From Sphaerotilus mobilis (lineage in GTDB: Bacteria > Pseudomonadota > Gammaproteobacteria > Burkholderiales > Burkholderiaceae_C), in contig NZ_SGWV01000015.1 in NCBI RefSeq assembly GCF_004216565.1, positions 1 through 64,000 of the forward strand: a stretch of 64,000 bases of DNA, given 5' to 3'. The notes under the pieces are model-generated. The model was given only the letters and a program-made list of their open reading frames with translations, did not search any database and was not told where the DNA came from. This document shows, in pieces, positions 1 to 7,086 of this stretch (the first letter of the stretch is position 1; each line of letters begins with the position of its first letter). The position numbers and the translations under genes were made by a program.

Positions 1-36
1 TGGTTAGCCCGCGAGCCAAATACAGCCAAGGTTTGC

Positions 37-94
37 GCCTAACCCGGCATTCAAGCGGACTGCCTTCGGCAGCCGCTTATTTTTGACGTTAGGC
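37..94 (+). other. integron attC site 1
   Basis: This is a cassette recombination site of about 58 bp. It opens with the core GCCTAAC at 37-43 and closes with the complementary core GTTAGGC at 88-94. The interior forms an imperfect inverted repeat around the loop-like stretch TGCCTTCGGCAG. It belongs to a cassette whose gene ends before the window. The next gene starts 15 bp after the site, as expected in a packed array. Confidence 0.88.
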
Positions 95-108
95 CTCAGG
101 AGGGCACA

Positions 109-483
109 TTGAGTTTCGATATAGTTGTTCTTCAACCAAACCCTGACATGGATCTTCTTCACAGCATCGAAGAAGTTCAGCAGGCTTTTCCTCTTGGCAC
201 GGCTGAGGATATTCAGAGGCAATGCAATCAGGTCATACCTGGCATCAAGTGGTCTTCAAACTCAGGCTTGTTCCAAGCTAAAGAAGGTTTTGCTATCGAG
301 TTCTCGATACCTGATGAAACGCGCCCGTCTTCACTACATCTTTCACTTCACTTTGGTGCATCCTGGGAGGCTGGTGGCAGTGTCGAGTTCGATCGAATTA
401 TCCATAGGTTGTACGAGTCATATCGTTGGCAGTTTTTTGCCGTTTCGGATAACTCGTCTCTCTTGCTTGAGGAAGCGGAGTGA
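109..483 (+). CDS. Integron cassette protein of unknown function (124 aa)
   Basis: This is a small cytoplasmic protein without signal peptide or membrane segment; I do not recognise its family. The TTG start is chosen because AGGAGGG lies about 5 bp upstream and no ATG fits better. The protein is moderately acidic, with a central part rich in aromatic residues (FGASWEAGG near residue 80) and a C-terminal run of acidic residues. It sits alone between two attC sites on the same strand, the signature of a one-gene cassette. Its base composition is less GC-rich than the chromosome to the right, consistent with foreign origin. Cassette genes of this size are often adaptive or toxin/antitoxin-like, but nothing in this sequence decides that. 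Confidence 0.75.
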   Translation: MSFDIVVLQPNPDMDLLHSIEEVQQAFPLGTAEDIQRQCNQVIPGIKWSSNSGLFQAKEGFAIEFSIPDETRPSSLHLSLHFGASWEAGGSVEFDRIIHRLYESYRWQFFAVSDNSSLLLEEAE

Positions 484-508
484 ATCAATTTAAACGCACA
501 CAGCCTAG

Positions 509-568
509 GCCTAACAAGTCATTCAACGGGACTGCGCTACGCGCAGCCCGTTAACTCCAGCGTTAGAT
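509..568 (+). other. integron attC site 2
   Basis: A 60-bp cassette recombination site with cores GCCTAAC at 509-515 and GTTAGAT at 562-568. The interior contains the inverted repeat ACGGGACTGCGC / GCGCAGCCCGT. It follows the stop codon of the 109-483 gene by about 25 bp, and the next cassette gene starts 4 bp after it. Confidence 0.9.
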
Positions 569-572
569 TGCT

Positions 573-1211
573 ATGACTCACGACCCACGAACAGGGCCTT
601 TGCGGGAGTGGAACCGGCTTGCCAGGGAGAACACCGAGAACGCGATCGTCTCGTCAATGTTCGAAGCTGCAAGCAAGGCGTCGAAGCCACTGGAAGAATT
701 TTCGACATGGCTGCTGGTCGGGACCGCAGCGGTTGCCTCATTTCTCATAGCTAACTCAGACAAGGTTCTTCCGCTACTCGGAACGAGAGGCTTTTCTTGG
801 TGTGGCGCTCTGCTTTGCCTCTCGTGCTTGTTTGGCCTTCTCTCAAAGCTGATAGGTCTGCGGGCTTATATCGGGAAAGAGACGGGCGAGGCAGTTAGAA
901 AGACTTTTGCAGAGCACCTTGCACGGTACGAGGTGGAGGAGGAAAAGATCCAGCAAGGGGCGATATTCTGGGGAATAGATCTTCAGACTGGCATCCGCAT
1001 TGATCGCGTGCTTTCGGAGTTCTATAAGCCGCTGCCTTGGTGGGCTTCGTGGCTGGCAAAGCGCCAGTTGAGGAAACATGCGGGAAATCCGCAGGTCGGC
1101 CACCTCATCCTCATCAATAGCCTGAACTGGCAGGGGTACTTTGCGACAGGCCAAGCCCTCGCTTTTCTTGCGTTTCTTGTGGCTGGGTTCATTTATGTAG
1201 CAGCAATCTAA
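573..1211 (+). CDS. Integron cassette membrane protein of unknown function (212 aa)
   Basis: The protein appears to have three membrane segments: about residues 45-60 (LLVGTAAVASFLIA), 72-92 (WCGALLCLSCLFGLLSKLIGL) and 192-211 at the C-terminus (ALAFLAFLVAGFIYVAAI). A charged soluble stretch of about 100 residues lies between the second and third. I do not recognise the family. The ATG is only 4 bp after the end of the preceding attC, so the ribosome binding site overlaps that attC. The stop codon falls inside the first core of the next attC. The layout marks it as a one-gene integron cassette. Small membrane proteins are common cassette cargo; no catalytic motif is visible. Confidence 0.8.
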   Translation: MTHDPRTGPLREWNRLARENTENAIVSSMFEAASKASKPLEEFSTWLLVGTAAVASFLIANSDKVLPLLGTRGFSWCGALLCLSCLFGLLSKLIGLRAYIGKETGEAVRKTFAEHLARYEVEEEKIQQGAIFWGIDLQTGIRIDRVLSEFYKPLPWWASWLAKRQLRKHAGNPQVGHLILINSLNWQGYFATGQALAFLAFLVAGFIYVAAI

Positions 1212-1277
1212 CCATTCCATCGAGCGGATGTCTTGCCGGCTGCGCCGTCAAGCCACCGCTCATGTCAAACGTTAGGC
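1206..1277 (+). other. integron attC site 3
   Basis: A 72-bp cassette recombination site with cores ATCTAAC at 1206-1212 and GTTAGGC at 1271-1277. The stop codon of the membrane-protein cassette lies inside the first core. The interior shows the interrupted inverted repeat GAGCGG...CCGCTC. Confidence 0.87.
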
Positions 1278-1292
1278 GTCACGAAAATCAGC

Positions 1293-1739
1293 ATGCACAA
1301 ACGAGCACTTTTCATCCTAGCCATTGCCGCCCTGCTTTCCGGCTGTGCCACAACACCAGTACCAGTCAGCCAAGCCATCCCTGTAGATCAAGGTCGACTA
1401 CTAGCATTCAAGGCTGCGCCGTCGACCGCGTATGGCACTTTGGTGGTCTTCCGCGATGTAGGGTTCATTGGCGGCGGCTGCTACTACGCTCTCTCAGTCA
1501 ATGGAACGTTGGCTGTCCGGCTCGGCGTCGGAGAAGTTGCAACGCTCTATGTGCCAACCGGAGAGTTGCTGCTCCGTGCCAGCCGAGATCCGATGGGTGG
1601 CGGTCTTTGCGCGTTGGATCAAGATAATTGGACCCAGCGCGAGACAAACTTTCGACCAAACGAGGTAAAGAACTTTCGCTTGTCCATAGACGCGAATGGC
1701 AAGCTTGATGTTCAACGCAGTGAAGATAGCGGGAAGTGA
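1293..1739 (+). CDS. Integron cassette lipoprotein of unknown function (148 aa)
   Basis: The N-terminus is a clear lipoprotein signal peptide: MHKR, a hydrophobic stretch, then the lipobox LLSGC with the lipidated Cys near residue 17. Residue +2 after the Cys is Ala, which favours outer-membrane sorting. The mature part (about 130 residues) is beta-rich with Gly-rich turns (VGFIGGGCYYALSVNG) and resembles DUF2846-like small lipoproteins, although I cannot assign it firmly. The start at 1293 places the signal peptide correctly; an upstream in-frame extension to 1233 would cross the attC. It is directly followed by the first core of a fourth attC, so it is a one-gene cassette. Confidence 0.8.
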   Translation: MHKRALFILAIAALLSGCATTPVPVSQAIPVDQGRLLAFKAAPSTAYGTLVVFRDVGFIGGGCYYALSVNGTLAVRLGVGEVATLYVPTGELLLRASRDPMGGGLCALDQDNWTQRETNFRPNEVKNFRLSIDANGKLDVQRSEDSGK

Positions 1740-1740
1740 C

Positions 1741-1755
1741 GCCTAACCCTTTACA
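1741..1755 (+). other. attC site 4, interrupted after its first core
   Basis: The core GCCTAAC occurs at 1741-1747, immediately after the lipoprotein stop codon. Eight bases later the inverted-repeat end of an insertion sequence begins. The far side of the element (3268 onward, CATTCCGCTCAAGCGG) looks like attC interior, but I found no closing GTTRRRY core within 100 bp. The rest of the site is therefore deleted or unrecognisable. Confidence 0.65.
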
Positions 1756-3267
1756 GGGACTTCCCCCGCCATCAACCAGTCTGCATTGGTTTTCTCTTTT
1801 CGATGTTGAGTTTCTTGAGCTGCCGACGAGCGCTGAAGCGGCTGAACAGAGAACAGACTGCCACTCTACAGACGGCCTTGTTGCAGCGGTGGCGCCCGGA
1901 TGGCGGTCGAGTGCTGCGGGCCCAGATGCGAACCGCTCAGCGGGGCTCCATTCCTATCGCGTGGCTGTGGCCTTGCGGCCCCACCAGGGGTTAGTCGAGC
2001 TTGCCCGCTGCCGGTCTGACCTGTCAGTGCATCTTCATCATGTCGTCGTGCAAGGAAACTGGTTCACCCCATCGCAGCTGCAGTCGGGTCGGCGCCGTGG
2101 GACGGCTGTATCGCTCCGGCAGCCTTGGTGCTGACGTGGTGTCGGTCGAAGCGCTGCTCGCGCGTCATCACCGCCCACAGGATGCGCGCGTTCTTGTTGG
2201 CCAGCGCCACCACGGCCTTCTGCCAGCCCGAGCGCTCTTTCAGCGCCAACGCCCAGCGGCTGATCGGATCGGTGCGGGTGTGGGCGGTGTTGACCACCGA
2301 TTTCGCGCCCTGGACCAGCAGGGTGCGCAGGTAGGCATCGCCACGTTTGGTGATGGTGCCAAGGTTGCTTTTGCCGCCGCTGGAACGCTGCCTGGGCACC
2401 AGACCCAGCCAGGCGCCGAACTGCGCGTCGCTGTCGAACTGCTTGAAATCGCCCACCGTGGCCACGGCCGCCGAGGCGGTGATGGGGCCAACGCCCATGA
2501 GGTCGGCGGCTCGCTGCACGTCGGCGCTGTCGGCCGCATGCGCGGCCAGACGTGCATCGCACCAGGCCAGGTGTTCGTCGAGTTCACGCCACTGCGCGTG
2601 TGCTCGCTGCAGCGTCATGCGCGCCAGGCCGTTGAGCTCGTTGCCGGCGTCCTCCAGGATGTCGTGCAGCGTCGTCTGCAACGCCCGCACGCCGGTGGCC
2701 ACGGCGATGCCGAACTCCAGCAGCAGGCCACGGATGCGGTTGATGCACGCGGTGCGGTCGGCCTTCACGCCCTCGCGCAGGCGGTGCACGCACAGCAGGC
2801 TCTGCTGCTCGATGCTCTTGACCGGCACGAAGCGCATATGCGGCCGGCTGGCGGCTTCGCAAATCGCAGCGGCATCGTTGGCGTCGTTCTTCCCCACGTG
2901 CCCCTCGCTGCGGTACGGCGCGGCCAGGTGCGCCGAGACGATGCGCGCGTCCAGCCCCATGGCCAGCAGCTTGCGCGCCCAGTGGTGGGCGCTGGAACTG
3001 ACTTCCATCACGACCATGCAGCCCGGCGGCAACTGCGTGCACCAGGGCAGGAACTTCTCGCGGCCCAACGACCGGTTCGTCAACACGCGACCGCCCGCAT
3101 CCACGGCTTGCACCTGAATCACGCGCTTGGAAAGATCGACGCCCACACGCGCCGCAACACCTCGGGTAATCTTGTCCACGGGACTTCCCCTTTCAATGGC
3201 TGCAGATTGATGACTCGCACCGTCAATCTTGGCGCATCGACGCCGTTGCCCGAAGGTGGGAAGTCCC
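1756..3267 (-). mobile_element. IS110-family (IS1111 group) insertion sequence in an attC
   Basis: A roughly 1.5-kb element is bounded by inverted repeats GGGACTTCCC at 1756-1765 and its complement GGGAAGTCCC at 3258-3267, with a few extra bases outside each repeat. Subterminal rather than terminal repeats and the lack of an obvious target duplication are typical of the IS1111 group. A branch of this group (the IS1111-attC elements) is known to target integron attC sites. A third copy of GGGACTTCCC at 3180-3189 sits just upstream of the transposase start, overlapping its ribosome binding site. The 300 bp between the transposase stop and the 1756 end holds no recognisable gene. Confidence 0.82.
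2064..3179 (-). CDS. IS110/IS1111-group transposase (371 aa)
   Basis: This DEDD-type transposase or Piv-like recombinase moves the element through a circular intermediate. Visible motifs are the first Asp in VGVDLSKRVIQV near residue 13, a Glu in VVMEVSSSAHHWA, and the paired Asp in GKNDANDAAAICEA. The C-terminal transposase_20 region contains LMGVGPITASAAVATVGD and FGAWLGLVPRQ. I chose the GTG at 3179 because homologues begin with a DKITR-like sequence and GGGGAAG lies just upstream; the longer open frame to 3362 would run through the terminal repeat. The reading frame is intact and of normal length, so the element may be active. It is transcribed opposite to the cassettes, so it can block or redirect readthrough from the integron promoter. 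Confidence 0.88.
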   Translation of the reverse strand: MDKITRGVAARVGVDLSKRVIQVQAVDAGGRVLTNRSLGREKFLPWCTQLPPGCMVVMEVSSSAHHWARKLLAMGLDARIVSAHLAAPYRSEGHVGKNDANDAAAICEAASRPHMRFVPVKSIEQQSLLCVHRLREGVKADRTACINRIRGLLLEFGIAVATGVRALQTTLHDILEDAGNELNGLARMTLQRAHAQWRELDEHLAWCDARLAAHAADSADVQRAADLMGVGPITASAAVATVGDFKQFDSDAQFGAWLGLVPRQRSSGGKSNLGTITKRGDAYLRTLLVQGAKSVVNTAHTRTDPISRWALALKERSGWQKAVVALANKNARILWAVMTREQRFDRHHVSTKAAGAIQPSHGADPTAAAMG

Positions 3268-3717
3268 TTCACATTCCGCTCAAGCGGAGCGCCAACGGCA
3301 GGCCACCAGGCCCAAGCCGCAGGTACGGCGACCTCCAAATTGAAGTGCAACACCCCGAACAACTTCTATGATTTCGCACCTGTGGCCACTGGATAAGAAA
3401 ACTGAGTCTGGAAGGACGAGTCCAAGGCAGCCTACTTGCTGAGCAGCGCTTGAGCCCACGTGCCATTGCGGCGCAACGGGTCTCAGCACAAGCAACTCCG
3501 TTCGTGAGTTCGCCCGCAATGCGGCACCGGATAGGCCGTACCGTGCGGCCCAGGCCCAGGCTGCGGCTGTTCAGCGCCGGGCAACGGCGCGTGCGAAGAG
3601 CCGAGAATTCGGCACTGCGTTGGACACGCCGTTGGTTCGGTGCGTGAGCTTTGAACTTCACTGGGCCCCCATTCCTTCCATCGAGCGGACCCGCACCGGC
3701 ACAGCACTTGGCTCGCG
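3268..3717. other. 450-bp stretch without a convincing gene; attC-like debris
   Basis: Between the insertion sequence and the next cassette gene I see no supported coding region. At 3271-3288 there is a Pu-rich inverted stretch (CATTCCGCTCAAGCGG) that could be the continuation of the cut attC. At 3670-3690, CATTCCTTCCATCGAGCGGA resembles the interior of attC site 3 (CATTCCATCGAGCGGA), suggesting remnants of lost cassettes. No closing attC core was found. Confidence 0.4.
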
Positions 3718-4314
3718 ATGAACTCACTCTCATTATTCGACGCGCTGGCCAAGTGCCATACCGGCGCTAGTCTCTCAGTACAATTTATAGCCAAATCGAG
3801 ATCCGTTATGAAAATCCGCCGAGTTGCATCCAACACTCTTGGAAAGTCATTTCTGAAAATGGCAAGTCGCTTGGCGTGCTCAAAAGACATAGAGAATGCG
3901 ATCAATAGCGCAACTCTGCCAGCCTCAACAAAAAATATCACATCATCTATCACAAACAGCTTGCGAAGTAGTCAAGGCTGGGATCGAAGAGAATTTAAGA
4001 ATTTTTATTCCATCAAAAAAATGGCAGGCGCGGGGCGCCAAATTGGAATCGACGCACGTCATGCGATTGATGGCGCTTGTGTAGAGATAGAACTCTCAAA
4101 CCAAACAACGTTCTCGCACGATTTGCTTAAGTTGGAAACCGCCCATCTTAACGGGCACTGTAAATTTGGCGTGGTGATAGTTCTCACCGACAAAACACGA
4201 GACGCAATTAGTGGGCATTGTGTGAGTTACCTCACATTCTCAAAAGCCCTTCACTGGCTCAGAATTTACTCGCACCTACGCGTGCCGATTGTCATCGTCG
4301 GCATCGGAAACTAG
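3718..4314 (+). CDS. Probable BglII-like type II restriction endonuclease (198 aa)
   Basis: The central and C-terminal parts resemble the BglII family. GACVEIELSN near residue 125 matches the BglII core around its catalytic E-x-Q (VEVQFSN), upstream Asp residues are in the right neighbourhood, and a C-terminal VPIVIVGI strand matches the corresponding BglII strand. Such enzymes cut palindromic DNA as dimers with Mg2+. The protein is slightly shorter than BglII (223 aa). The start could also be the Met at 3808. The gene is clearly less GC-rich than its neighbours, follows cassette debris, and has no DNA methyltransferase next to it. The family call comes from remembered sequence, not a search. 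If it is not an active nuclease, it could be a degraded PD-(D/E)XK-fold relative. Confidence 0.5.
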   Translation: MNSLSLFDALAKCHTGASLSVQFIAKSRSVMKIRRVASNTLGKSFLKMASRLACSKDIENAINSATLPASTKNITSSITNSLRSSQGWDRREFKNFYSIKKMAGAGRQIGIDARHAIDGACVEIELSNQTTFSHDLLKLETAHLNGHCKFGVVIVLTDKTRDAISGHCVSYLTFSKALHWLRIYSHLRVPIVIVGIGN

Positions 4315-4410
4315 CCAATCCGATGAGAGGGACTACCCAAAAGCTGCGGTTGTGGATTCCGTTCGCGGCCTCGACGCTACTGCGCTCCCTAACGTCAAAC
4401 GTTTGACCTC
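4315..4410 (+). other. Degenerate attC-like spacer ending in a 14-bp palindrome
   Basis: The spacer after the endonuclease-like gene ends in the perfect palindrome GTCAAACGTTTGAC (4394-4407), followed by CTCAC. Intact attC site 3 ends GTCAAACGTTAGGC, so this looks like the closing end of an attC with a mutated core. No matching opening core is convincing. It may mark the eroded end of the cassette array. Confidence 0.35.
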
Positions 4411-4422
4411 ACAGGAACCACC

Positions 4423-5100
4423 ATGTCACTCGCCTGTATCGTCCCTGACGCGGTCTGGCATGCGCAGCACCCCCTCAAGTTCGGCCCGATTTCGATAACG
4501 ACGCGGATGACCATCATCCGGCTTCGAGATGGGTCTTTGTGGGTTCACTCGCCGATTCCTGTCGACGGCGAGTTAATGGGGCAGATACAAGACCTTGGGC
4601 ATGTTCGATACGTCGTCGCGCCAAACAAGAGTCATCATCTGTTCTTTCGTGACTTCGTGAGTGCCTTTCCGTCCGCGCAAGGATTCATTGCTGTTGGCTT
4701 GGAGCTGAAGCGCCCCGAGCTCGCGAGATTTCCTCTGATACCGCAAGATGCGCCATGGCAGGCAGAGTTGGAGGGCTTCTTCATCGAAGGGCTGCCCATT
4801 TTGAATGAAACCGTCTGGTTCCACCGCGACACGGGAACCCTGGTCATCACCGATCTGCTGTTCTGTTTTTCTCGAGGAAATGGCGGACTGGCCTCTCTTG
4901 TATCCAAGCTCTTGGGTGTGCATGAAACGCTCGCCATGTCGAGAACGATGAAGCTAGCCACAAGAGACAAGCGCACAATTGGCAGATCGATACAGCCGCT
5001 GTTGTCATTGCCAATCAAACGGGTCATCGTCGCCCACGATCAGATCGTTGACGAATCGGCATCCGCCAGGCTGAATCAGGCCTTTGCGTGGTTGAAGTGA
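4423..5100 (+). CDS. DUF4336 (metallo-beta-lactamase-fold-like) protein
   Basis: The 225-residue cytoplasmic protein matches the DUF4336 pattern. An N-terminal strand pair (MTIIRLRDGSLWVHSPIPV) leads to a motif where true metallo-beta-lactamases carry HxHxDH; here the sequence is VVAPNKSHHLFFRDF. It ends with IKRVIVAHDQIV, similar to the terminal His/Asp region of that fold. The family function is unknown. The start is supported by AGGA about 8 bp upstream. It follows the attC-like palindrome and has no attC after it, so it is either the last cassette or the first chromosomal gene. Its composition is intermediate between the cassettes and the chromosome. Confidence 0.75.
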   Translation: MSLACIVPDAVWHAQHPLKFGPISITTRMTIIRLRDGSLWVHSPIPVDGELMGQIQDLGHVRYVVAPNKSHHLFFRDFVSAFPSAQGFIAVGLELKRPELARFPLIPQDAPWQAELEGFFIEGLPILNETVWFHRDTGTLVITDLLFCFSRGNGGLASLVSKLLGVHETLAMSRTMKLATRDKRTIGRSIQPLLSLPIKRVIVAHDQIVDESASARLNQAFAWLK

Positions 5101-5226
5101 GGCCCGCACCATGGCCGGTTTGCGTCGGGTTCTCACAGGCTGTCCCGTCGTCACCTGGGCGTCTCCCGCACAGCGCGAACATTTAACATCCCCATCCACC
5201 CTTGCCACCCACGATCGGAACAATTC

Positions 5227-5628
5227 ATGGCCGCCGGCACCTTGATCACCGTTCTTTCCAATATTCCCTGGGGAAAAGTGCTTGAAGCGGCACCGAAAGT
5301 GGCTGAGGGCGCCGCCAAACTCTGGAGCGCCGTCAGGGACCGCTCCGAGAGGGATTCCATCGAGGATCGCATTGAAGCTTCGGCCACACATCCCATCGGC
5401 ACCGAAGCAGAGATATTGAAGCAGCGCGTGGCCGAACTGGAGCGCGACGTCAGATCCTTGCAGGAACAGATGCAGGCCGCGACTGAATTCATCAAGACAC
5501 TTGCCGAGCAAAATACGCTGTTCGTTCAACGGGTTGAACTCAATCGAACGAGACTCTTCAGATTGGGCATGGCAACCATTGCAATTGGCACGGCCTTGTT
5601 GGGCGTGATCATCTATGCCATCGCATGA
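5227..5628 (+). CDS. Coiled-coil protein with C-terminal membrane anchor (133 aa)
   Basis: I do not recognise the family. The N-terminal 50 residues are mixed helix. A heptad-rich segment at about residues 60-95 (ILKQRVAELERDVRSLQEQ) predicts a coiled coil. A single membrane helix ends the chain (about residues 112-132, LGMATIAIGTALLGVIIYAIA), leaving almost nothing outside. This architecture suggests a tail-anchored or spacer protein at the inner membrane. The stop overlaps the next start (ATGA), so it is translationally coupled to a small three-helix membrane protein. Confidence 0.7.
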   Translation: MAAGTLITVLSNIPWGKVLEAAPKVAEGAAKLWSAVRDRSERDSIEDRIEASATHPIGTEAEILKQRVAELERDVRSLQEQMQAATEFIKTLAEQNTLFVQRVELNRTRLFRLGMATIAIGTALLGVIIYAIA

Positions 5629-5939
5629 AACCCTCCCCGCCCCTCTCCCTCCCGGCCCAAGCCGCCGTCGCCGCCCTCGTGCTGCTGGGCCTGCTGGGTG
5701 GATCGCTGATCGTGGCCTACGCCGGTTTCGAGACGTCGCCGCGACGGGGTGGGCATTCGGTGTTTGTGCCGGCGCCGGAGGCTTATGTGCTTGCTGTGCT
5801 CATGTATGCGATGTCGCTGATCGGTGGGGTGGCGCTGTTGCGGGCGCGGCAGTGGGGTGTGGGTGCCTGTCTGGTGGGCGTGGCGGTTCAGGTGGTGGGG
5901 GCCTTGGCCTTGGTGGCTTGGCTGAGACCGACGCCATGA
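5625..5939 (+). CDS. Small membrane protein, three predicted helices (104 aa)
   Basis: Hydrophobic segments occur at about residues 12-33, 53-70 and 79-98, with short polar loops, so the protein is likely in the inner membrane. No catalytic motif or known family is apparent. Its start overlaps the stop of the coiled-coil/tail-anchored gene by four bases, which argues for a shared transcript and possibly a shared complex. Confidence 0.65.
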   Translation: MKPSPPLSLPAQAAVAALVLLGLLGGSLIVAYAGFETSPRRGGHSVFVPAPEAYVLAVLMYAMSLIGGVALLRARQWGVGACLVGVAVQVVGALALVAWLRPTP

Positions 5940-6025
5940 CGAAGCGCCCCCGGGTCTTGCACACTCCCCAAAGCGCATCCGCAGTGCTCTGATCGGGCGA
6001 TCTCATCCACCCAGGAGCCCCCTCC

Positions 6026-6424
6026 ATGAACATCCACGGCCACTGCCACTGCGGCGCCATTCGCTTCACCGCCCTGATCGACCCGGCCAAGGTGTTTGCC
6101 TGCCATTGCACCGACTGCCAGATGATGTCGGGCGCGCCCTTCCGGGCGGTGGTGCCGGTGGCGGCTGGCGATTTCGAGTTGACGGGCACGCCCAAGGTCT
6201 ATGTGAAGACCGCGCAGAGCGGCAACCGGCGCGCTCAGGGTTTTTGTGGCGATTGCGGGACGCCGATCTACGCGACCTCGGCCGAGAACCCGGCGTTCTA
6301 CGGGCTGCGGCTGGGCTGCATCGACGAGCGGGCGCAGCTCGCGCCGAGCAAGCAGGTCTGGCTGCAGTCGGCGATGCCGTGGTTGCATGGCCTGGGCGAC
6401 GTGCCGGGCACGGCCGGGCAGTGA
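6026..6424 (+). CDS. GFA-family (glutathione-dependent formaldehyde-activating-like) protein
   Basis: The 132-residue protein has the zinc-ligand pattern of the GFA/DUF636 fold. CHCGAIRF near residue 7, CHCTDCQ near residue 29 and FCGDCGTPIY near residue 75 together supply two Cys-rich zinc sites. Family members bind zinc and sometimes glutathione; most have no proven substrate. The ATG follows the purine-rich stretch GGAGCCCCCTCC. A second GFA gene lies at 41441-41866 in the monooxygenase cluster. Confidence 0.88.
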   Translation: MNIHGHCHCGAIRFTALIDPAKVFACHCTDCQMMSGAPFRAVVPVAAGDFELTGTPKVYVKTAQSGNRRAQGFCGDCGTPIYATSAENPAFYGLRLGCIDERAQLAPSKQVWLQSAMPWLHGLGDVPGTAGQ

Positions 6425-6449
6425 GCGGGCGCCGATTCAGGAGTTGACA

Positions 6450-6665
6450 ATGTCCGATGTGACCCCGCCAAAAGGCCCGGCCTCGTATTTTCCGTCGATC
6501 GAAAAGACGTATGGAAAACCGATTGCGCACTGGTTGCAGATCCTCGACGGCCTGGCGCACCTGAAACACATGGAGCAGGTCGCGCACCTCAAGGCCGAAC
6601 ACCAGATGGGCCACGGCCATGCAAATGCGCTGGTGGCGCATCACCGCGCCCGGTCGGGCGGATGA
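6450..6665 (+). CDS. DUF4287 protein (71 aa)
   Basis: A small helical protein beginning MSDVTPPKGPASYFPSIEK, with the SIEKTYGKPIAHWL pattern and a C-terminal His-rich helix (HLKAEHQMGHGHANALVAHH) typical of the DUF4287 domain. The function is unknown. The ATG at 6450 is preceded by AGGAG at a good distance (CAGGAGTTGACA), which decides against the longer open frame starting upstream. It is followed at once by a VOC gene, probably on the same transcript. Confidence 0.8.
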   Translation: MSDVTPPKGPASYFPSIEKTYGKPIAHWLQILDGLAHLKHMEQVAHLKAEHQMGHGHANALVAHHRARSGG

Positions 6666-6681
6666 GCTGGGGCGCCACATC

Positions 6682-7050
6682 GTGTCCAAGCTTCTCGTCA
6701 CCGAGATCAAGGCCTTTGTCCCGGCCCGAGACTTTGAGGTGTCCAAACAGTTTTACCGGGACCTTGGTTTCACGATGGCCTCGGAAGGTGGTGGCGTGGC
6801 CTATTTCCGGGTCGGCCATGCGAGTTTCCTGCTGCAGGATTTCTGCGCGGAGGCTCTGGCCGAGAACTTCATGATGCATTTGCTGGTCGAGGATGTGGAC
6901 GCCTGGTGGCAGCAGGTCCAGAGCGCCGGCGTGGTCGACCGGTATGGGGTGACGTGTTCGGCCATCGAGACCCAGCCCTGGCGCATGCGGGATTTCTGTC
7001 TGAGTGACCCTTCTGGCGTGCTGTGGCGGATCGGCCAGAACACCGATTGA
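6682..7050 (+). CDS. VOC-superfamily (glyoxalase/bleomycin-resistance-like) protein
   Basis: A single VOC protein of about 122 residues with two beta-alpha-beta-beta-beta modules. AFVPARDFEVSKQFYRDLGF opens the first module and FMMHLLVEDVDAWW opens the second, and the C-terminal strand is FCLSDPSGVLWRIGQ. The second-module metal-ligand position appears to be Asp/Ser-Pro-Ser-Gly rather than the usual Glu, so metal binding is uncertain. I place the start at the GTG at 6682; an ATG at 6619 would overlap the DUF4287 gene by 47 bases. It lies in a run of small plus-strand genes with two further VOC proteins. Confidence 0.75.
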   Translation: MSKLLVTEIKAFVPARDFEVSKQFYRDLGFTMASEGGGVAYFRVGHASFLLQDFCAEALAENFMMHLLVEDVDAWWQQVQSAGVVDRYGVTCSAIETQPWRMRDFCLSDPSGVLWRIGQNTD

Positions 7051-7086
7051 ATCGGGGCCCCTGATGCTCCACCGGAAACAAGCGCC

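Noticed and set aside
4-222. Minus-strand small open frame over attC site 1
   Set aside because: It overlaps the attC and the opposite-strand cassette gene and has no ribosome binding site.
2001-3371. Plus-strand open frame of about 456 codons opposite the transposase
   Set aside because: It is antisense to a clear IS1111 transposase and shows no domain.
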